From Pseudomonas fluorescens (GTDB lineage: Bacteria; Pseudomonadota; Gammaproteobacteria; Pseudomonadales; Pseudomonadaceae), in assembly GCF_902497785.1 (NCBI RefSeq), contig NZ_CABVHK010000008.1, positions 186,001 to 250,000 on the forward strand: a stretch of DNA of 64,000 nt. Direction: 5' to 3'. The notes beneath the pieces were generated by a model. The model searched no databases. It was not told the origin of the DNA and worked only from the letters and a program-made list of their open reading frames with translations. The translations under genes and the position numbers were made by a program. This document shows, piece by piece, positions 44,545-55,245 of the stretch; position 1 is the stretch's first letter; the number at the start of each line of letters is the position of its first letter.

Positions 44545-44560
44545 GGGTAACATAATAACG
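44545..44560. promoter_or_regulatory. Candidate Zur box between znuA and zur
   Basis: GGGTAACATAATAACG in the 57-bp divergent region is an imperfect palindrome similar to the TGTTATA-N-TATAACA core of zinc-responsive Fur-type sites. Match to the core is partial. Confidence 0.45.
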
Positions 44561-44585
44561 TCTCTCACAAAAATCGTCTCCGCTC

Positions 44586-45068
44586 ATGCCTAAAACACCG
44601 ATTGCCAGCCGTCCCCACGACCACTCTCATTGCGTCCATAGCGCACTGTCCGAGGCCGATACCCTGTGCGCACGTCAAGGCCTGCGCCTGACCGCCCTGC
44701 GCCGGCGAGTGCTGGAACTGGTGTGGCAGAGCCACAAACCACTGGGCGCATACGACATACTGGCTGTGCTCAGCGAGCAGGACGGCCGCCGTGCCGCGCC
44801 GCCGACTGTCTACCGCGCGCTGGATTTCCTGCTGGAAAACGGCCTCGTGCACCGCATCTCCTCGCTGAATGCCTTCGTTGGCTGCAACCACCCGGAGCAC
44901 GCCCACCAAGGCCAGTTCCTGATCTGCCGCGAATGCCACGCCGCCATCGAACTCGAACAGAAGTCCATCAGCGACGCGATCATTGGCAGCGCCATGGATG
45001 TCGGATTTGTGGTCGAGAGCCAGACGGTCGAAGTGGTCGGTGTCTGCTCGGGTTGCCAGGGGGCTTGA
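44586..45068 (+). CDS. zur: Zinc uptake regulator Zur
   Basis: A 160-residue Fur-family repressor of zinc-uptake genes. The helix-turn-helix domain includes [14 protein letters not shown] and [21 protein letters not shown]; the metal-binding and dimerisation domain holds [20 protein letters not shown] and the terminal CSGCQGA. The cysteine pairs in CREC and CSGC make the structural zinc site. An N-terminal histidine/cysteine segment (HDHSHCVH) may sense or bind zinc. The stop codon overlaps the znuC start by one base (TGATG). Confidence 0.94.
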   Translation: MPKTPIASRPHDHSHCVHSALSEADTLCARQGLRLTALRRRVLELVWQSHKPLGAYDILAVLSEQDGRRAAPPTVYRALDFLLENGLVHRISSLNAFVGCNHPEHAHQGQFLICRECHAAIELEQKSISDAIIGSAMDVGFVVESQTVEVVGVCSGCQGA

Positions 45069-45853
45069 TGAGCAACGCGCTGATCCGTCTCGAGCAGGTC
45101 GCCGTGACTTTTGCCGGGCAAAACGTGCTGGATAACATTGAGCTGAGCGTCGAGCCGGGGCAGATCGTCACCCTGATCGGCCCCAACGGTGCCGGCAAAA
45201 CCACCCTCGTACGCGCGGTGCTCGGCTTGTTGAAGCCGGACAGCGGCAGCGTGTGGCGCAAGCCAAAGTTGCGGGTGGGTTACATGCCGCAAAAACTTCA
45301 CGTCGATCCGACGCTGCCCCTGTCGGTGCTGCGCTTCTTGCGGCTGGTGCCCGGCGTGGATCGCACGCGCGCCCTGGCCGCACTCAAGGAAGTCGGTGCC
45401 GAGCAGGTCATCGACAGCCCGGTGCAAAGTGTTTCCGGTGGTGAGATGCAGCGGGTGTTGCTGGCCCGGGCGCTGCTGCGCGAGCCGGAATTACTGGTGC
45501 TCGACGAGCCGGTGCAAGGCGTCGACGTGGCGGGGCAGGCCGAGTTGTACAGCCTGATCACTCGTCTGCGCGACCGTCACGGCTGCGGCGTGTTGATGGT
45601 TTCCCATGATTTGCACTTGGTCATGAGCACCACCGATCAGGTGGTCTGCCTTAACCGGCACGTCTGCTGTTCCGGCCATCCCGAGCAGGTCAGCGGCGAT
45701 CCGGCGTTCGTCGAGCTGTTCGGAAAGAACGCCCAAAGCCTGGCGATTTATCACCACCACCACGACCACGCCCATGATCTGCATGGCTCGGTTGTCAGCG
45801 CGGCCCCGTCGGCCCAACCTCACGTTCACGGAGATGGCTGCAAGCATGGCTGA
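45068..45853 (+). CDS. znuC: Zinc ABC transporter ATP-binding protein ZnuC
   Basis: A 261-residue ATPase of the Znu zinc importer. Walker A is GPNGAGKTT, the signature [15 protein letters not shown], Walker [14 protein letters not shown] and the switch histidine is in MVSHDLHL. The ATG at 45068 is chosen because it overlaps the zur stop and gives [11 protein letters not shown]; the open frame extends further upstream but inside zur. The C-terminus is histidine-rich: [11 protein letters not shown] and a second [10 protein letters not shown], possibly a zinc-binding tail. It overlaps znuB by 8 bases. Confidence 0.95.
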   Translation: MSNALIRLEQVAVTFAGQNVLDNIELSVEPGQIVTLIGPNGAGKTTLVRAVLGLLKPDSGSVWRKPKLRVGYMPQKLHVDPTLPLSVLRFLRLVPGVDRTRALAALKEVGAEQVIDSPVQSVSGGEMQRVLLARALLREPELLVLDEPVQGVDVAGQAELYSLITRLRDRHGCGVLMVSHDLHLVMSTTDQVVCLNRHVCCSGHPEQVSGDPAFVELFGKNAQSLAIYHHHHDHAHDLHGSVVSAAPSAQPHVHGDGCKHG

Positions 45854-46634
45854 TTTTCTGCTCTACGCCCTGCTTGCAGGCCTGGCTCTGGCGTTAGTCG
45901 CGGGCCCGCTGGGTTCGTTCGTGGTCTGGCGGCGCATGGCGTATTTTGGCGACACCTTGTCCCATGCGGCCCTGCTCGGCGTGGCGTTGGGCTTTTTGCT
46001 GGATGTCAGCCCGACAGTGGCGGTCACCGTCGGCTGTTTGCTGTTGGCGGTGTTGCTGGTGACCTTGCAACAGCGCCAACCGCTGGCGTCTGACACCCTT
46101 TTGGGAATTCTCGCACCGAGCACGCTCTCTTTGGGACTTGTCGTACTAAGCTTCATGCACGAAGTGCGGATCGACCTGATGGCGTATCTGTTCGGCGATT
46201 TGCTGGCAATCAGTCCGACCGATCTGGCGTGGATCCTCGGCGGCAGTGCTGCCGTCCTGGCCCTGCTGGTGACGTTATGGCGACCCTTGCTGGCGATCAC
46301 GGTGCATGAAGAGCTGGCGAGGGTGGAAGGTTTACCGGTACCGGCGCTGCGCCTGACCTTGATGTTGCTGATCGCCGTTGTTATTGCCGTGGCGATGAAA
46401 ATCGTCGGTGTGTTGCTGATTACGTCGCTGCTGATCATCCCGGCCGCTGCGGCACAACGTCACGCCCGGTCGCCGGAGCAGATGGCATTGGGCGCGAGCC
46501 TGCTGGGCATGCTCGCGGTGTGTGGCGGGTTGGCGTTGTCCTGGTTCAAGGACACCCCGGCGGGCCCATCGATTGTTGTGACGGCCGCCGCACTGTTTCT
46601 GCTGAGTTTTGTCCTGCCCCGTCGAGGGGTGTAG
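45846..46634 (+). CDS. znuB: Zinc ABC transporter permease ZnuB
   Basis: A 262-residue inner-membrane permease of the ABC-3 family with about seven to nine transmembrane segments. Typical sequences are [21 protein letters not shown] near the N-terminus and [19 protein letters not shown] near residue 205, the coupling region to ZnuC. The start at 45846 gives [18 protein letters not shown], overlapping the end of znuC; a longer frame starts within znuC. It completes the zinc importer with ZnuA and ZnuC. Confidence 0.95.
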   Translation: MADFLLYALLAGLALALVAGPLGSFVVWRRMAYFGDTLSHAALLGVALGFLLDVSPTVAVTVGCLLLAVLLVTLQQRQPLASDTLLGILAPSTLSLGLVVLSFMHEVRIDLMAYLFGDLLAISPTDLAWILGGSAAVLALLVTLWRPLLAITVHEELARVEGLPVPALRLTLMLLIAVVIAVAMKIVGVLLITSLLIIPAAAAQRHARSPEQMALGASLLGMLAVCGGLALSWFKDTPAGPSIVVTAAALFLLSFVLPRRGV

Positions 46635-46671
46635 ACTTGCTCGTTTTTTGCGCAAATAGAGAGTCGCAGGA

Positions 46672-47385
46672 ATGAAGCTGTCAGCCTCCCGTTATCTGCT
46701 CCTTGTCGCATTTTCGCTGCTACTGGGCGCCTGCCAAAGCACGCCACCGGCCACTGAGGTCAGTGATGCGCGGGCCGCGGCCATCGCGCAGCTGGAACAA
46801 AGCCTGGCCAGCAGTGAGCTGGCCACCGCTGAAGGGCAATTGGCTGCGTTGCAGACCGAGTCACCGAACGATCAATCCCTGGAGCAATACCAGCGTCAGT
46901 TGGCCGAGGCGTATTTGCTGCGCAGTCGGATCGTCCTGCAAAAGGGCGATGTGAATGCAGCCGCGACGGCGCTGAGTCGCGCTCGGGCGTTGATGCCCAA
47001 AGCGCCGGCGCTAACCGGTGGCGTCAACAACGCCATCGTCAATGCGCGCAAGGCCGAGCTGGACAAGGCCGAAGCAGCGCTCAAGGCTGCCGAAGCCAAA
47101 CCGCAGGCGAAGGTGATTGATCCGACCGCCGAGAGCACCACGGTCGCCTTGAACCTCACCGACATGAGCAAACTTCGCCGCCAGTTGGACGCGATTGCGA
47201 CCGACGTGGTGAATTATCAGTGTGACGTGAGTATTCAGGCGCCGCGCACGCAGGACTATCCGTGGTTGGCGACGTTACTGACCAAGCGCGTGAAGAAGCT
47301 GGATGCTGAGTTTGAGCTGAATCTGCAAAAGCAGATTTTGCGCAATGTTCCGGCGCAGATTGTTCTGAGTCCGCGTAAACCTTAA
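46672..47385 (+). CDS. Conserved lipoprotein with helical repeats
   Basis: A 237-residue protein with a lipobox (LLGAC at the end of the signal peptide), predicted to be outer-membrane-anchored. The N-terminal half is helical and alanine-rich, with a TPR-like region (residues 30-120). The C-terminal stretch (NYQCDVSIQAPRTQDYPWLATLL) is conserved but unassigned. It lies 37 bp after znuB on the same strand, and I recall a gene like it at this place in P. aeruginosa. No function is known. Confidence 0.8.
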   Translation: MKLSASRYLLLVAFSLLLGACQSTPPATEVSDARAAAIAQLEQSLASSELATAEGQLAALQTESPNDQSLEQYQRQLAEAYLLRSRIVLQKGDVNAAATALSRARALMPKAPALTGGVNNAIVNARKAELDKAEAALKAAEAKPQAKVIDPTAESTTVALNLTDMSKLRRQLDAIATDVVNYQCDVSIQAPRTQDYPWLATLLTKRVKKLDAEFELNLQKQILRNVPAQIVLSPRKP

Positions 47386-47407
47386 AAGCTTCGTCGGATC
47401 GCCGCCC

Positions 47408-47487
47408 GGAGCCGGCTCGCTCCCACAGGACTTATGTCGTTTATGAGAACGACACTGGACCTGTGGGAGCGAGCCTGCTCGCGAAGG
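47408..47487. repeat. REPIN, GGAGCCGGCTCGCTCCCACAGG type
   Basis: Inverted REP arms (CGGCTCGCTCCCACAGG and CCTGTGGGAGCGAGCCTGC) around a 28-bp spacer. It lies between the convergent lipoprotein and catalase genes. Confidence 0.88.
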
Positions 47488-47511
47488 CGTCATCCCTGAC
47501 GATACCAATCC

Positions 47512-49650
47512 TTAAGCCGGAATCGCTTTGGCCTTAGGCTCCCGGTCCCAAACCCGATGCTGCGCAATCGCCGCGAAAAACGCCTTGGCCAATTTGGCAT
47601 CCGTCCCAACGATCAACCCCGCATCAGTCTCCAGTTTCAACACATCCAACAATTGCTTGGCTTCGCCGTGCAACGCAATCGCCTTCAGATGCTTGTACGC
47701 CTCCAGCACGTAATGCAACGCCACACCGTCCCCGCTCAACGCCTTGATCGACGCTGCGCCACCCGGAACGAATACCGCATCGAACGCGATGGAGGGCATG
47801 CCTTCCATCGATGCATCCACGGGCAGCGTTTTGCCGTCAGCGGTGGTCACCGGCGCCGAAGTCGGGCCGAGCAATTTGGCGTGGGCACCTTCGGCCTTCA
47901 GCGCAGCCTTCATCGCATCAATCGCCGCACCGTCGACACCGTTGGCCGCGAGAATCGCGACTTTGCGGGTTTTGATGTCGCCCGGCAGCAAATTGGCCTG
48001 GCTCAGGGCCGGCGAGCGGTCCAAAGAAGTTTTCGGCACATCGACCGTCCCGGCTTTCGGTGCGGGCAAGCCAAGGTTCTGCGCCACGCGTTTGGCCAGC
48101 TCAAGGTCGATGTTGGCGAGGATCTCATTCACTTCGCGTGCGCGGATGTGCTCTCGCTCAACCTTGCCCAATTCGAAGCTGTAGGCCGAGATGATGTGCT
48201 CCTGTTCGTGCTTGCTCATGCTGTGGAAGAACAGGCGCGCCTGGGAGAAGTGATCGCTGAACGACTCGCTGCGCTGCCGGATCTTGTTGGCGTCGATGCG
48301 TTCCGGATAGCTTTCGAATCCGCCATCCTGCGCGGCAGCCGGAGTTTCTTTTGGCCAGCCGCCGTCGATGGAGTTCGGCTCGTAGGAGGCGCGCCCCTTG
48401 TCGATGGTCGTGCGGTGCAACGCGTCGCGCTGGCCGTTATGGAACGGTGCCACCGGACGGTTGATCGGAATCTCGTGAAAATTCGGCCCGCCGAGTCGGC
48501 TGATCTGCGTATCGGTGTAGGAAAACAGTCGACCTTGCAGCAATGGGTCATTGGAGAAGTCGATCCCCGGCACGATGTGCCCTGGGCAGAATGCAACCTG
48601 CTCGACTTCGGCAAAGAAGTTGTCGGGGTTGCGGTTGAGCACCATTTTGCCCAGCGGCGTGATCGGCACGGTTTCTTCAGGAATCAGCTTGGTCGGATCG
48701 AGGATGTCAAAGTCGAACGAGTGCTCGTTTTCCTCTTCGATAACCTGCACACCCAGTTCCCATTCCGGGTAGTCGCCCATTTCGATCGATTCCCAGAGGT
48801 CGCGACGGTGGTAATCAGTGTCTTTACCAGCGAGTTTCTGAGCTTCGTCCCAGACCAGCGAGCAGGTGCCGGTGGCAGGACGCCAGTGGAATTTCACAAA
48901 GCGCGATTTGCCCTCGGCGTTGATCAGGCGGAAGGTGTGCACGCCAAAGCCCTGCATGCTGCGCAAGCTTTTCGGAATGGCCCGGTCGGACATCGCCCAG
49001 ATGACCATGTGCGCCGATTCCGGTACCAGCGAGACGAAATCCCAAAAGGTGTCGTGAGCCGAGCCGCCCGTAGGAATCTCGTTGTGTGGCTCGGGTTTTA
49101 CCGCGTGCACGAAGTCAGGAAACTTGATCGCGTCCTGTATGAAAAACACCGGCATGTTGTTGCCCACCAGATCGAAGTTGCCTTCGTCGGTGAAGAACTT
49201 CACGGCGAAACCGCGAACGTCACGCACGGTATCGCCCGAACCGCGAGGGCCCTGTACCGTGGAGAAACGTGCGAATACCGGGGTTTTCTTGCCCGGATCC
49301 TGCAGGAACCCGGCCTTGGTCAGTACGGAATGGTTTTCATAGGTCTGGAAATAACCATGCGCGCCGGTGCCACGGGCATGGACGATGCGCTCGGGAATAC
49401 GTTCATGGTCAAAGTGCGTGATCTTTTCACGCATGATGAAGTCTTCGAGCAACGACGGCCCGCGGGCGCCGACTTTCAAGGTGTTCTGGTTGTCCGAAAC
49501 CTTCACGCCCTGGTTAGTGCGCAGGGCTTGATCGGTGGCGTCGGAACGGAATTTTTCCAGGCTATCGAGCTTGGCGTTGGTATTGCCGCGGTCCAGGGTG
49601 TCAGTCCCGGCCAGTGCGCTTTTTGGGGGGGCGGGTTTCTTGGTACTCAT
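47512..49650 (-). CDS. katE: Large-subunit catalase (HPII, KatE-type)
   Basis: A 712-residue monofunctional haem catalase of the large-subunit clade that breaks down hydrogen peroxide. The catalytic histidine is in [37 protein letters not shown] includes the conserved Asn, and [14 protein letters not shown] holds the proximal tyrosine. The extra C-terminal domain (about residues 560-700, [19 protein letters not shown] and [14 protein letters not shown]) is flavodoxin/class I glutamine amidotransferase-like, typical of HPII. In pseudomonads such catalases are often RpoS-controlled. It is divergent from metN. Confidence 0.93.
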   Translation of the reverse strand: MSTKKPAPPKSALAGTDTLDRGNTNAKLDSLEKFRSDATDQALRTNQGVKVSDNQNTLKVGARGPSLLEDFIMREKITHFDHERIPERIVHARGTGAHGYFQTYENHSVLTKAGFLQDPGKKTPVFARFSTVQGPRGSGDTVRDVRGFAVKFFTDEGNFDLVGNNMPVFFIQDAIKFPDFVHAVKPEPHNEIPTGGSAHDTFWDFVSLVPESAHMVIWAMSDRAIPKSLRSMQGFGVHTFRLINAEGKSRFVKFHWRPATGTCSLVWDEAQKLAGKDTDYHRRDLWESIEMGDYPEWELGVQVIEEENEHSFDFDILDPTKLIPEETVPITPLGKMVLNRNPDNFFAEVEQVAFCPGHIVPGIDFSNDPLLQGRLFSYTDTQISRLGGPNFHEIPINRPVAPFHNGQRDALHRTTIDKGRASYEPNSIDGGWPKETPAAAQDGGFESYPERIDANKIRQRSESFSDHFSQARLFFHSMSKHEQEHIISAYSFELGKVEREHIRAREVNEILANIDLELAKRVAQNLGLPAPKAGTVDVPKTSLDRSPALSQANLLPGDIKTRKVAILAANGVDGAAIDAMKAALKAEGAHAKLLGPTSAPVTTADGKTLPVDASMEGMPSIAFDAVFVPGGAASIKALSGDGVALHYVLEAYKHLKAIALHGEAKQLLDVLKLETDAGLIVGTDAKLAKAFFAAIAQHRVWDREPKAKAIPA

Positions 49651-49912
49651 CAGTCGTAAACTCCTCGTTGCGTTCTCGTCCTGGCTGGACTTGTGAGCAA
49701 GGTTCCAGGCACGGCACCTGGCGGTTATCGAGTTGCTTAAGTAGTGACTTGCGCGGGTTTGCGGCGTTCCTTTTTTATGACCTTTGATCGCGTTATTGCC
49801 AAATGGAAGGATGAATGCGGAATAAATGCTAATAACCTCTATACGGACAGGCTAAAATGCGCGCCCGGCTAACCGCTGATCCTTTTCTAACGCGCCCCAC
49901 AAGGTTCGCTAC

Positions 49913-50920
49913 GTGATCGAGTTTCAAAACGTCCACAAAACCTACCGCGTCGCCGGTAAGGATATTCCCGCCCTGCACCCGACCAGTCTGACGATTGAGA
50001 ACGGCCAGGTCTTCGGCCTGATCGGCCATTCCGGTGCGGGAAAAAGTACCCTGCTGCGTCTGATCAATCGCCTGGAGAATTCCACTGGCGGCAAGATCTT
50101 CGTTGACGGCGAAGAAGTCACCGCGCTCGACGCCAACAGCCTGCGCCGCTTCCGCCAACAGGTCGGGATGATTTTCCAGCACTTCAACCTGCTGGCCTCC
50201 AAGACCGTGGCCGACAACGTCGCGCTGCCGCTGACGCTCGCCGGCGAGCTGTCGCGCCGCGAGATCGACCAGCGCGTCGCCGAATTGCTGGCGCGGGTCG
50301 GGTTGTCCGATCACGCCAAAAAATACCCGGCGCAGTTATCCGGCGGCCAGAAACAGCGCGTCGGCATCGCCCGTGCCTTGGCGACCAAGCCGAAAATCCT
50401 GCTGTGCGACGAAGCCACCAGCGCCCTTGACCCGCAGACCACTGCATCGGTGCTGCAATTGCTGGCCGAAATCAACCGCGAGCTGAAACTGACCATCGTC
50501 CTGATCACCCACGAGATGGACGTGATCCGTCGGGTCTGTGACCAGGTGGCCGTGATGGACGCAGGTGTGATCGTCGAACAAGGTTCGGTGGCCGACGTGT
50601 TCCTGCATCCGAAGCACCCGACCACCAAGCGTTTCGTGCAGGAAAGCGAGCAGATCGACGAAAGCGAACAGCGCGACGACTTCGCTCACGTGCCAGGTCG
50701 CATCGTACGCCTGACGTTCCAGGGCGAAGCGACCTACGCGCCACTGCTCGGAACCGTCGCTCGGGAAACAGGTGTGGACTACAGCATCCTCGCCGGGCGT
50801 ATCGACCGCATCAAAGACATCCCCTACGGGCAATTGACCCTGGCGGTCACCGGCGGAGACATGGAGGCGGCGTTTGCCCGTTTCACCGCGGCTGACGTCC
50901 ACATGGAGGTGCTGCGTTAA
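49913..50920 (+). CDS. metN: D-methionine ABC transporter ATP-binding protein MetN
   Basis: A 335-residue ATPase of the methionine importer. Walker A is GHSGAGKST, the signature [16 protein letters not shown] and Walker [15 protein letters not shown] are present. The C-terminal NIL domain (about 260-335) is the ACT-like sensor that binds methionine and inhibits transport. The start is GTG (ACGTGATCGAG), giving [12 protein letters not shown]. Its last base is the first of the metI start codon. It is divergent from katE; the shared 262-bp region has a TAAAAT box near 49852 but no clear -35. Confidence 0.95.
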   Translation: MIEFQNVHKTYRVAGKDIPALHPTSLTIENGQVFGLIGHSGAGKSTLLRLINRLENSTGGKIFVDGEEVTALDANSLRRFRQQVGMIFQHFNLLASKTVADNVALPLTLAGELSRREIDQRVAELLARVGLSDHAKKYPAQLSGGQKQRVGIARALATKPKILLCDEATSALDPQTTASVLQLLAEINRELKLTIVLITHEMDVIRRVCDQVAVMDAGVIVEQGSVADVFLHPKHPTTKRFVQESEQIDESEQRDDFAHVPGRIVRLTFQGEATYAPLLGTVARETGVDYSILAGRIDRIKDIPYGQLTLAVTGGDMEAAFARFTAADVHMEVLR

Positions 50921-51594
50921 TGGAAGCCCTGACAAGTTTCTTTGCCAATATCGACTGGTTCGAAATCTGGCTGGCCACTGGCGACACGTTGTTGATGCTG
51001 GGTGGTTCGCTGCTGTTCACGGTGCTGTTGGGCCTGCCGCTGGGCGTGCTGTTGTTCCTGTGCAGTCCGCGTCAGTTGCTCGAAGCCAAAGGCATTTATG
51101 CGATGTTGTCGCTGGTGGTGAACATCCTGCGTTCGCTGCCGTTCATCATCCTGTTGATCGTGATGATTCCGTTCACTGTGTTGATCACCGGCACTTCGCT
51201 GGGCGTTGCTGGCGCGATTCCGCCGCTGGTGGTGGGCGCTACGCCGTTCTTTGCGCGACTGGTGGAAACCGCGCTGCGCGAAGTGGATCGCGGCATCATC
51301 GAAGCGACCCAGGCCATGGGCGCGACAACCCGCCAGATCATCACCAATGCCTTGCTGCCAGAAGCCCGTCCGGGCATTTTCGCAGCGATTACGGTGACAG
51401 CTATTACACTGGTTTCCTACACGGCGATGGCCGGTGTGGTGGGCGCGGGTGGCCTGGGTGACCTGGCAATCCGGTTCGGTTATCAGCGTTTCCAGACCGA
51501 CGTCATGGTGGTCACCGTGGTATTGCTGCTGGTACTGGTCCAAGTGTTGCAAACCGTTGGCGATAAGCTGGTCGTACACTTTTCGCGCAAATAA
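50920..51594 (+). CDS. metI: D-methionine ABC transporter permease MetI
   Basis: A 224-residue inner-membrane permease with five or six transmembrane segments. The EAA-type coupling loop is EATQAMGATTRQIITNALLPEARPG. The ATG overlaps the metN stop by one base. The gene order metN-metI-metQ is that of the classic methionine importer. Confidence 0.95.
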   Translation: MEALTSFFANIDWFEIWLATGDTLLMLGGSLLFTVLLGLPLGVLLFLCSPRQLLEAKGIYAMLSLVVNILRSLPFIILLIVMIPFTVLITGTSLGVAGAIPPLVVGATPFFARLVETALREVDRGIIEATQAMGATTRQIITNALLPEARPGIFAAITVTAITLVSYTAMAGVVGAGGLGDLAIRFGYQRFQTDVMVVTVVLLLVLVQVLQTVGDKLVVHFSRK

Positions 51595-51683
51595 GCTGTT
51601 GTCATTAAATGCATGAGCCGGCCATTCGCTGGTAGGCGCCGTCAAACGGCGTCGCAAGCGAGTACCCACAAGGAGTTAGCTGA

Positions 51684-52454
51684 ATGAAAAAACTACTCGT
51701 CGCGTTTGCTGCTGTTGCAGCCTTTTCCGCCCACGCTGACACTCTGACGGTGGCGGCCACGCCGGTCCCGCACGCAGAAATCCTCGAGTTTGTGAAACCG
51801 GCGTTGGCCAAAGAAGGTGTAGACCTCAAGGTCAAAGTCTTCACCGACTACATTCAGCCGAACGTGCAAGTGGCCGAGAAACGTCTCGACGCGAACTTCT
51901 TCCAGCACCAGCCGTACCTTGATGAGTTCAACAAGGCCAAGGGCACCAACCTGGTGTCGGTTGCCGGCGTACACCTGGAACCGCTGGGCGCTTACTCCAG
52001 CAAGTACAAAGCGCTGACCGAACTGCCGGGCGGCGCCACCGTGGTGATCCCGAACGACGCCACCAACGGCGGCCGTGCGTTGTTGCTGCTGGCGAGGGCT
52101 GGTGTGATCAAGTTGAAAGACTCGAACAACATCCTGGCGACCGTCAAGGACATCACCGAGAACACCAAGGACCTGAAATTCCGTGAGCTGGAAGCCGCGA
52201 CCATCCCGCGCGTGCTGACCCAGGTCGACCTGGCGCTGATCAACACCAACTACGCGCTGGAAGCCAAGCTTGATCCGGCCAAGGATGCGCTGGTCATCGA
52301 AGGCAGCGACTCGCCTTACGTAAACATCCTCGTGGCGCGTCCGGACGACAAGGACAGCGAAGACATGAAGAAACTGATTGCTGCGCTGCACAGCCCGGAA
52401 GTGAAAGCCTTCATTCTCGAGAAGTACAAAGGCGCGGTGGTGCCTGCGTTCTGA
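51684..52454 (+). CDS. metQ: Methionine-binding protein MetQ
   Basis: A 256-residue periplasmic binding protein of the NlpA family, with a signal peptide (LLVAFAAVAAFSAHADT) but no lipobox cysteine; the mature protein is probably soluble. The sequence ATPVPHAEILEFVKP, FQHQPYLDEFN and PNDATNGGRALLLLARAG are typical of MetQ. An AAGGAG site precedes the ATG. A strong terminator follows. It is the last gene of the methionine importer, 89 bp downstream of metI. Confidence 0.95.
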   Translation: MKKLLVAFAAVAAFSAHADTLTVAATPVPHAEILEFVKPALAKEGVDLKVKVFTDYIQPNVQVAEKRLDANFFQHQPYLDEFNKAKGTNLVSVAGVHLEPLGAYSSKYKALTELPGGATVVIPNDATNGGRALLLLARAGVIKLKDSNNILATVKDITENTKDLKFRELEAATIPRVLTQVDLALINTNYALEAKLDPAKDALVIEGSDSPYVNILVARPDDKDSEDMKKLIAALHSPEVKAFILEKYKGAVVPAF

Positions 52455-52470
52455 TCGTCTGAAGCAACGA

Positions 52471-52503
52471 AAAAGGGGCGCATTCAAATGCGCCCCTTTT
52501 TTT
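52471..52503 (+). terminator. Terminator of metNIQ
   Basis: AAAAGGGGCGCATT-CA-AATGCGCCCCTTTT, followed by more Ts: a perfect 14-bp stem. Confidence 0.95.
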
Positions 52504-52522
52504 GTGCTCGAAACGCCGACCT

Positions 52523-52622
52523 TGTAGGAGCGAGCTTGCTCGCGAAAAACATAAGGACGCCACTGAGAATCTGACTCTACGCGTTATCGTTCACGACCTT
52601 CGCGAGCAAGCTCGCTCCTACA
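52523..52622. repeat. REPIN with conserved spacer
   Basis: TGTAGGAGCGAGCTTGCTCG arms and a spacer containing GCGTTATCGTTCACGACCTT. Member of the same subfamily as 22727, 39267 and 58377. Located between metQ and the SCO gene. Confidence 0.92.
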
Positions 52623-52636
52623 GGGGGTCGCGTTGT

Positions 52637-53272
52637 TTATTTGCGGTTCAGCATCACCGGCAGCTGCGCCACCAACTTCGCGTTGTTCAACGGCGCCCGA
52701 ATAAACCCGCGTTGCGTCCCGTCCGGGCCGATCACGGCCAAATTGCCGCTGTGATCAACGGTGTAGTTTGGCTTGCTGGTGTCTGCCGGAATAAACGGAA
52801 TGCTCACCGCGTTGGCCAGCTTCTGAATGTCTTCTACCGAGGCCGCTGTCAGCCCCTGGAACTGCGGATCGAAGTAACCCAGGTATTGCTTGAGCTGCTT
52901 GGGCGTGTCGCGGTTCGGATCGACGCTGACCAGAATGATCTGCAACTTATCCATCACTTCCGGCGGCAGTTCGCTTTTGATCTGGCGCAGTTGCGCGAGC
53001 GTGGTCGGGCAGATGTCCGGGCAGAAGGTGTAGCCGAAAAACAGCAGGCTCCACTTGTCCTTCAGTGCGTTGACCGCCACCGGTTTGCCGTCCTGATCGG
53101 TCATCGTCACGTCCGGCAAATTGCGGCTTTGTGGCAGCAGGATGATCCCGGCGTCGATCAGCGCCGTCGGGTCACCCTGGCCTTTGCCGGACAGCACTTT
53201 GTTGATGGTCAGGCCCAGAACCAGCGCGATCAGGGCGACGAGGATGAAGACGGTTTTCTGAGTTCGAGTCAT
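52637..53272 (-). CDS. SCO1/SenC copper chaperone
   Basis: A 211-residue membrane-anchored thioredoxin-fold protein that delivers copper to the CuA centre of cytochrome c oxidase. A single N-terminal helix ([16 protein letters not shown]) anchors it to the inner membrane. The copper site is the CPDIC motif ([10 protein letters not shown]) plus the histidine in [11 protein letters not shown]. The ATG at 53272 overlaps the cyoE stop in ATGA. Longer open frames upstream lie inside cyoE. It is the last gene of the cta operon. Confidence 0.93.
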   Translation of the reverse strand: MTRTQKTVFILVALIALVLGLTINKVLSGKGQGDPTALIDAGIILLPQSRNLPDVTMTDQDGKPVAVNALKDKWSLLFFGYTFCPDICPTTLAQLRQIKSELPPEVMDKLQIILVSVDPNRDTPKQLKQYLGYFDPQFQGLTAASVEDIQKLANAVSIPFIPADTSKPNYTVDHSGNLAVIGPDGTQRGFIRAPLNNAKLVAQLPVMLNRK

Positions 53273-54168
53273 AGGTTCAACAGTAAGTAGTGGTCTACGA
53301 GCAGCGCGATAAACAGCAGGAACAAGTAATAAATAGAGTACTTGAAGGTGTTGATCGCCGCGTGCGGCCGAGTGCCACGGTACAGCACCACGGCCCATTG
53401 CAGAAACCTCGCGCCCAGCCCCAGGGCGCAAATCAGGTAAAGCATGCCGCTCATGTGAATCACGTATGGCATCAGGCTCACGGCCAGCAGTGCGAAGGTG
53501 TAAAGCAGGATGTGAACTTTGGTGTAGTGCTCGCCGTGGGTCACCGGCAGCATCGGAATGTCAGCCTTGGCGTATTCCTCTTTGCGGTGAATCGCCAGCG
53601 CCCAGAAATGCGGCGGGGTCCAGGCGAAGATGATCAGCACCAGCAACAGCGGTTCGGCACTGACGTGGCCAGTGGCGGCAGTCCAGCCGAGCAGCGGCGG
53701 GGCGGCGCCGGCGAGGCCGCCAATAACGATATTCTGCGGCGTCGCACGTTTCAGGAAACCGGTGTAGACCACGGCGTAACCGAGCAACGAGGCGAGGGTC
53801 AGCCAAGCCGTCAGCGGGTTGGTGAAAGCCAGCAACAACGCTTGCCCCAGCACCGCCAGCACCAGGGCGAACGTCAACGCCGCCTTGGGTGAAACCCGGC
53901 CTTCAGCCAACGGCCGTTTGTGCGTTCGGGCCATCACCGCATCGATGCGCCGGTCCACCACATGATTGACCGCCGCCGCACCGCCGGCACACAGGGCGAT
54001 CCCCAGATTGCCGAACACCAGTACCGTCCACGGCACCCCGGCACGGGTCGCGAGAAACATGCCGACCAGCGAGGTGATGAGCATCAGCACCACCACTTTC
54101 GGTTTGGTCAGCTCCAGGTAGTCACGCCAGATCGCCTGACTGTGACGTGCGCCGATCAGAGTCGCCAT
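53269..54168 (-). CDS. cyoE: Protohaem IX farnesyltransferase (haem O synthase)
   Basis: A 299-residue inner-membrane prenyltransferase that adds a farnesyl group to haem b to make haem o for the oxidase. It has about nine transmembrane segments. The polyprenyl-binding aspartate motif is [20 protein letters not shown]. The start overlaps the end of ctaA by 13 bases and its stop overlaps the SCO gene by 4 bases, so these three genes are tightly coupled. Confidence 0.95.
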   Translation of the reverse strand: MATLIGARHSQAIWRDYLELTKPKVVVLMLITSLVGMFLATRAGVPWTVLVFGNLGIALCAGGAAAVNHVVDRRIDAVMARTHKRPLAEGRVSPKAALTFALVLAVLGQALLLAFTNPLTAWLTLASLLGYAVVYTGFLKRATPQNIVIGGLAGAAPPLLGWTAATGHVSAEPLLLVLIIFAWTPPHFWALAIHRKEEYAKADIPMLPVTHGEHYTKVHILLYTFALLAVSLMPYVIHMSGMLYLICALGLGARFLQWAVVLYRGTRPHAAINTFKYSIYYLFLLFIALLVDHYLLLNL

Positions 54169-55235
54169 GGCATCTCTCCTTTTATTGTTATGGGCCCGGC
54201 CGAATGTTTACGCGGGCTGAAACGCCAGCGCACAGGGGATTGCTGTTTGACCCGAACCAGGCTGGTTCGCGCGTGATAATTGACCAGCACCATTGTGAGC
54301 AACAGCGCCGCACCGCCGGCGTTATGCGCGACGGCGACCGGCAGCGGCAGGTGAAACAGCACGTTGCTGATGCCAAGGGTAATTTGTGCGGCGAGGGCGA
54401 TCAGCACCAACCCGGCGAGGCGCGTCATGCCGACGACTTTCAATTGCCAGGCCAACCCGAGCAGCACAAGTGTCACCAGCAGCGCGCCGATGCGGTGAGT
54501 GACGTGAATGGCGGTGCGGGCATCGCTGTCCAGTTGCCCGCCGAGGTAATTGGGGCCGATGTGCTGGCTCAGGTGAAAGCCGTTGGCGAAGTCCGCCGGC
54601 GGCAGCCATTGACCGTGGCAGGTCGGGAAATCGATACAGGCGACGGCGGCGTAGTTGGAACTGACCCAGCCACCGAGGGCAATCTGCAAAATCACCAGCA
54701 GCAACCCGGCCGTCGCCCAATATTGCAAACGCCGGGGCACGGTCAGCGCTGGCAACACGCCAGACAATCGCAACGTCAGCAAAAACAACAGACTCAGCGT
54801 GGCAAAACCGCCGAGCAAATGCCCGGTCACCACTTGCGGCCACAGCTTGAGCGTCACCGTCCACATGCCGAAGGCGGCTTGGGCAATCACCACTGCCAAC
54901 AGAAACAATGGCAATTTCACCGGTTGCCCCGGCTGGAGACGATGCACCCAGGCACGCCCGGCCAATACTGAAATCAGCAGCCCCAGCGTGCCGGCGAAGT
55001 AGCGGTGAATCATTTCGTTCCAGCCCTTGTGGGCTTCAACCGGCGCATCCGGAAAATGCAGTTCGGCATGGGCCAGTTGGGCTTCGCTTTTCGGCACGCT
55101 GATAAAGCCGTAGCAGCCGGGCCAATCCGGGCAGCCGAGGCCGGCGTGGGTCAGGCGGGTGTAGGCGCCCAGCAACACCACAATCAGTGCCAGCAGGGTG
55201 GCAAACAGCGCGAGGCGAAATCCAGGTTTGGCCAT
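54156..55235 (-). CDS. ctaA: Haem A synthase
   Basis: A 359-residue inner-membrane haem A synthase (COX15/CtaA family) that oxidises haem o to haem a. It has about eight transmembrane segments and conserved histidines in [42 protein letters not shown] and VTHRIGALL. The cysteine pair CPDWPGCYG is present. It follows a small unknown gene by 10 bases. It works with CyoE to supply haem A for CtaD. Confidence 0.93.
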   Translation of the reverse strand: MAKPGFRLALFATLLALIVVLLGAYTRLTHAGLGCPDWPGCYGFISVPKSEAQLAHAELHFPDAPVEAHKGWNEMIHRYFAGTLGLLISVLAGRAWVHRLQPGQPVKLPLFLLAVVIAQAAFGMWTVTLKLWPQVVTGHLLGGFATLSLLFLLTLRLSGVLPALTVPRRLQYWATAGLLLVILQIALGGWVSSNYAAVACIDFPTCHGQWLPPADFANGFHLSQHIGPNYLGGQLDSDARTAIHVTHRIGALLVTLVLLGLAWQLKVVGMTRLAGLVLIALAAQITLGISNVLFHLPLPVAVAHNAGGAALLLTMVLVNYHARTSLVRVKQQSPVRWRFSPRKHSAGPITIKGEMPWRL

Positions 55236-55245
55236 GACGATGCCC

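Noticed and set aside
47557..49659. 700-codon open frame on the plus strand opposite katE
   Set aside because: Antisense shadow of katE; the katE product has all catalase motifs, the shadow has none.
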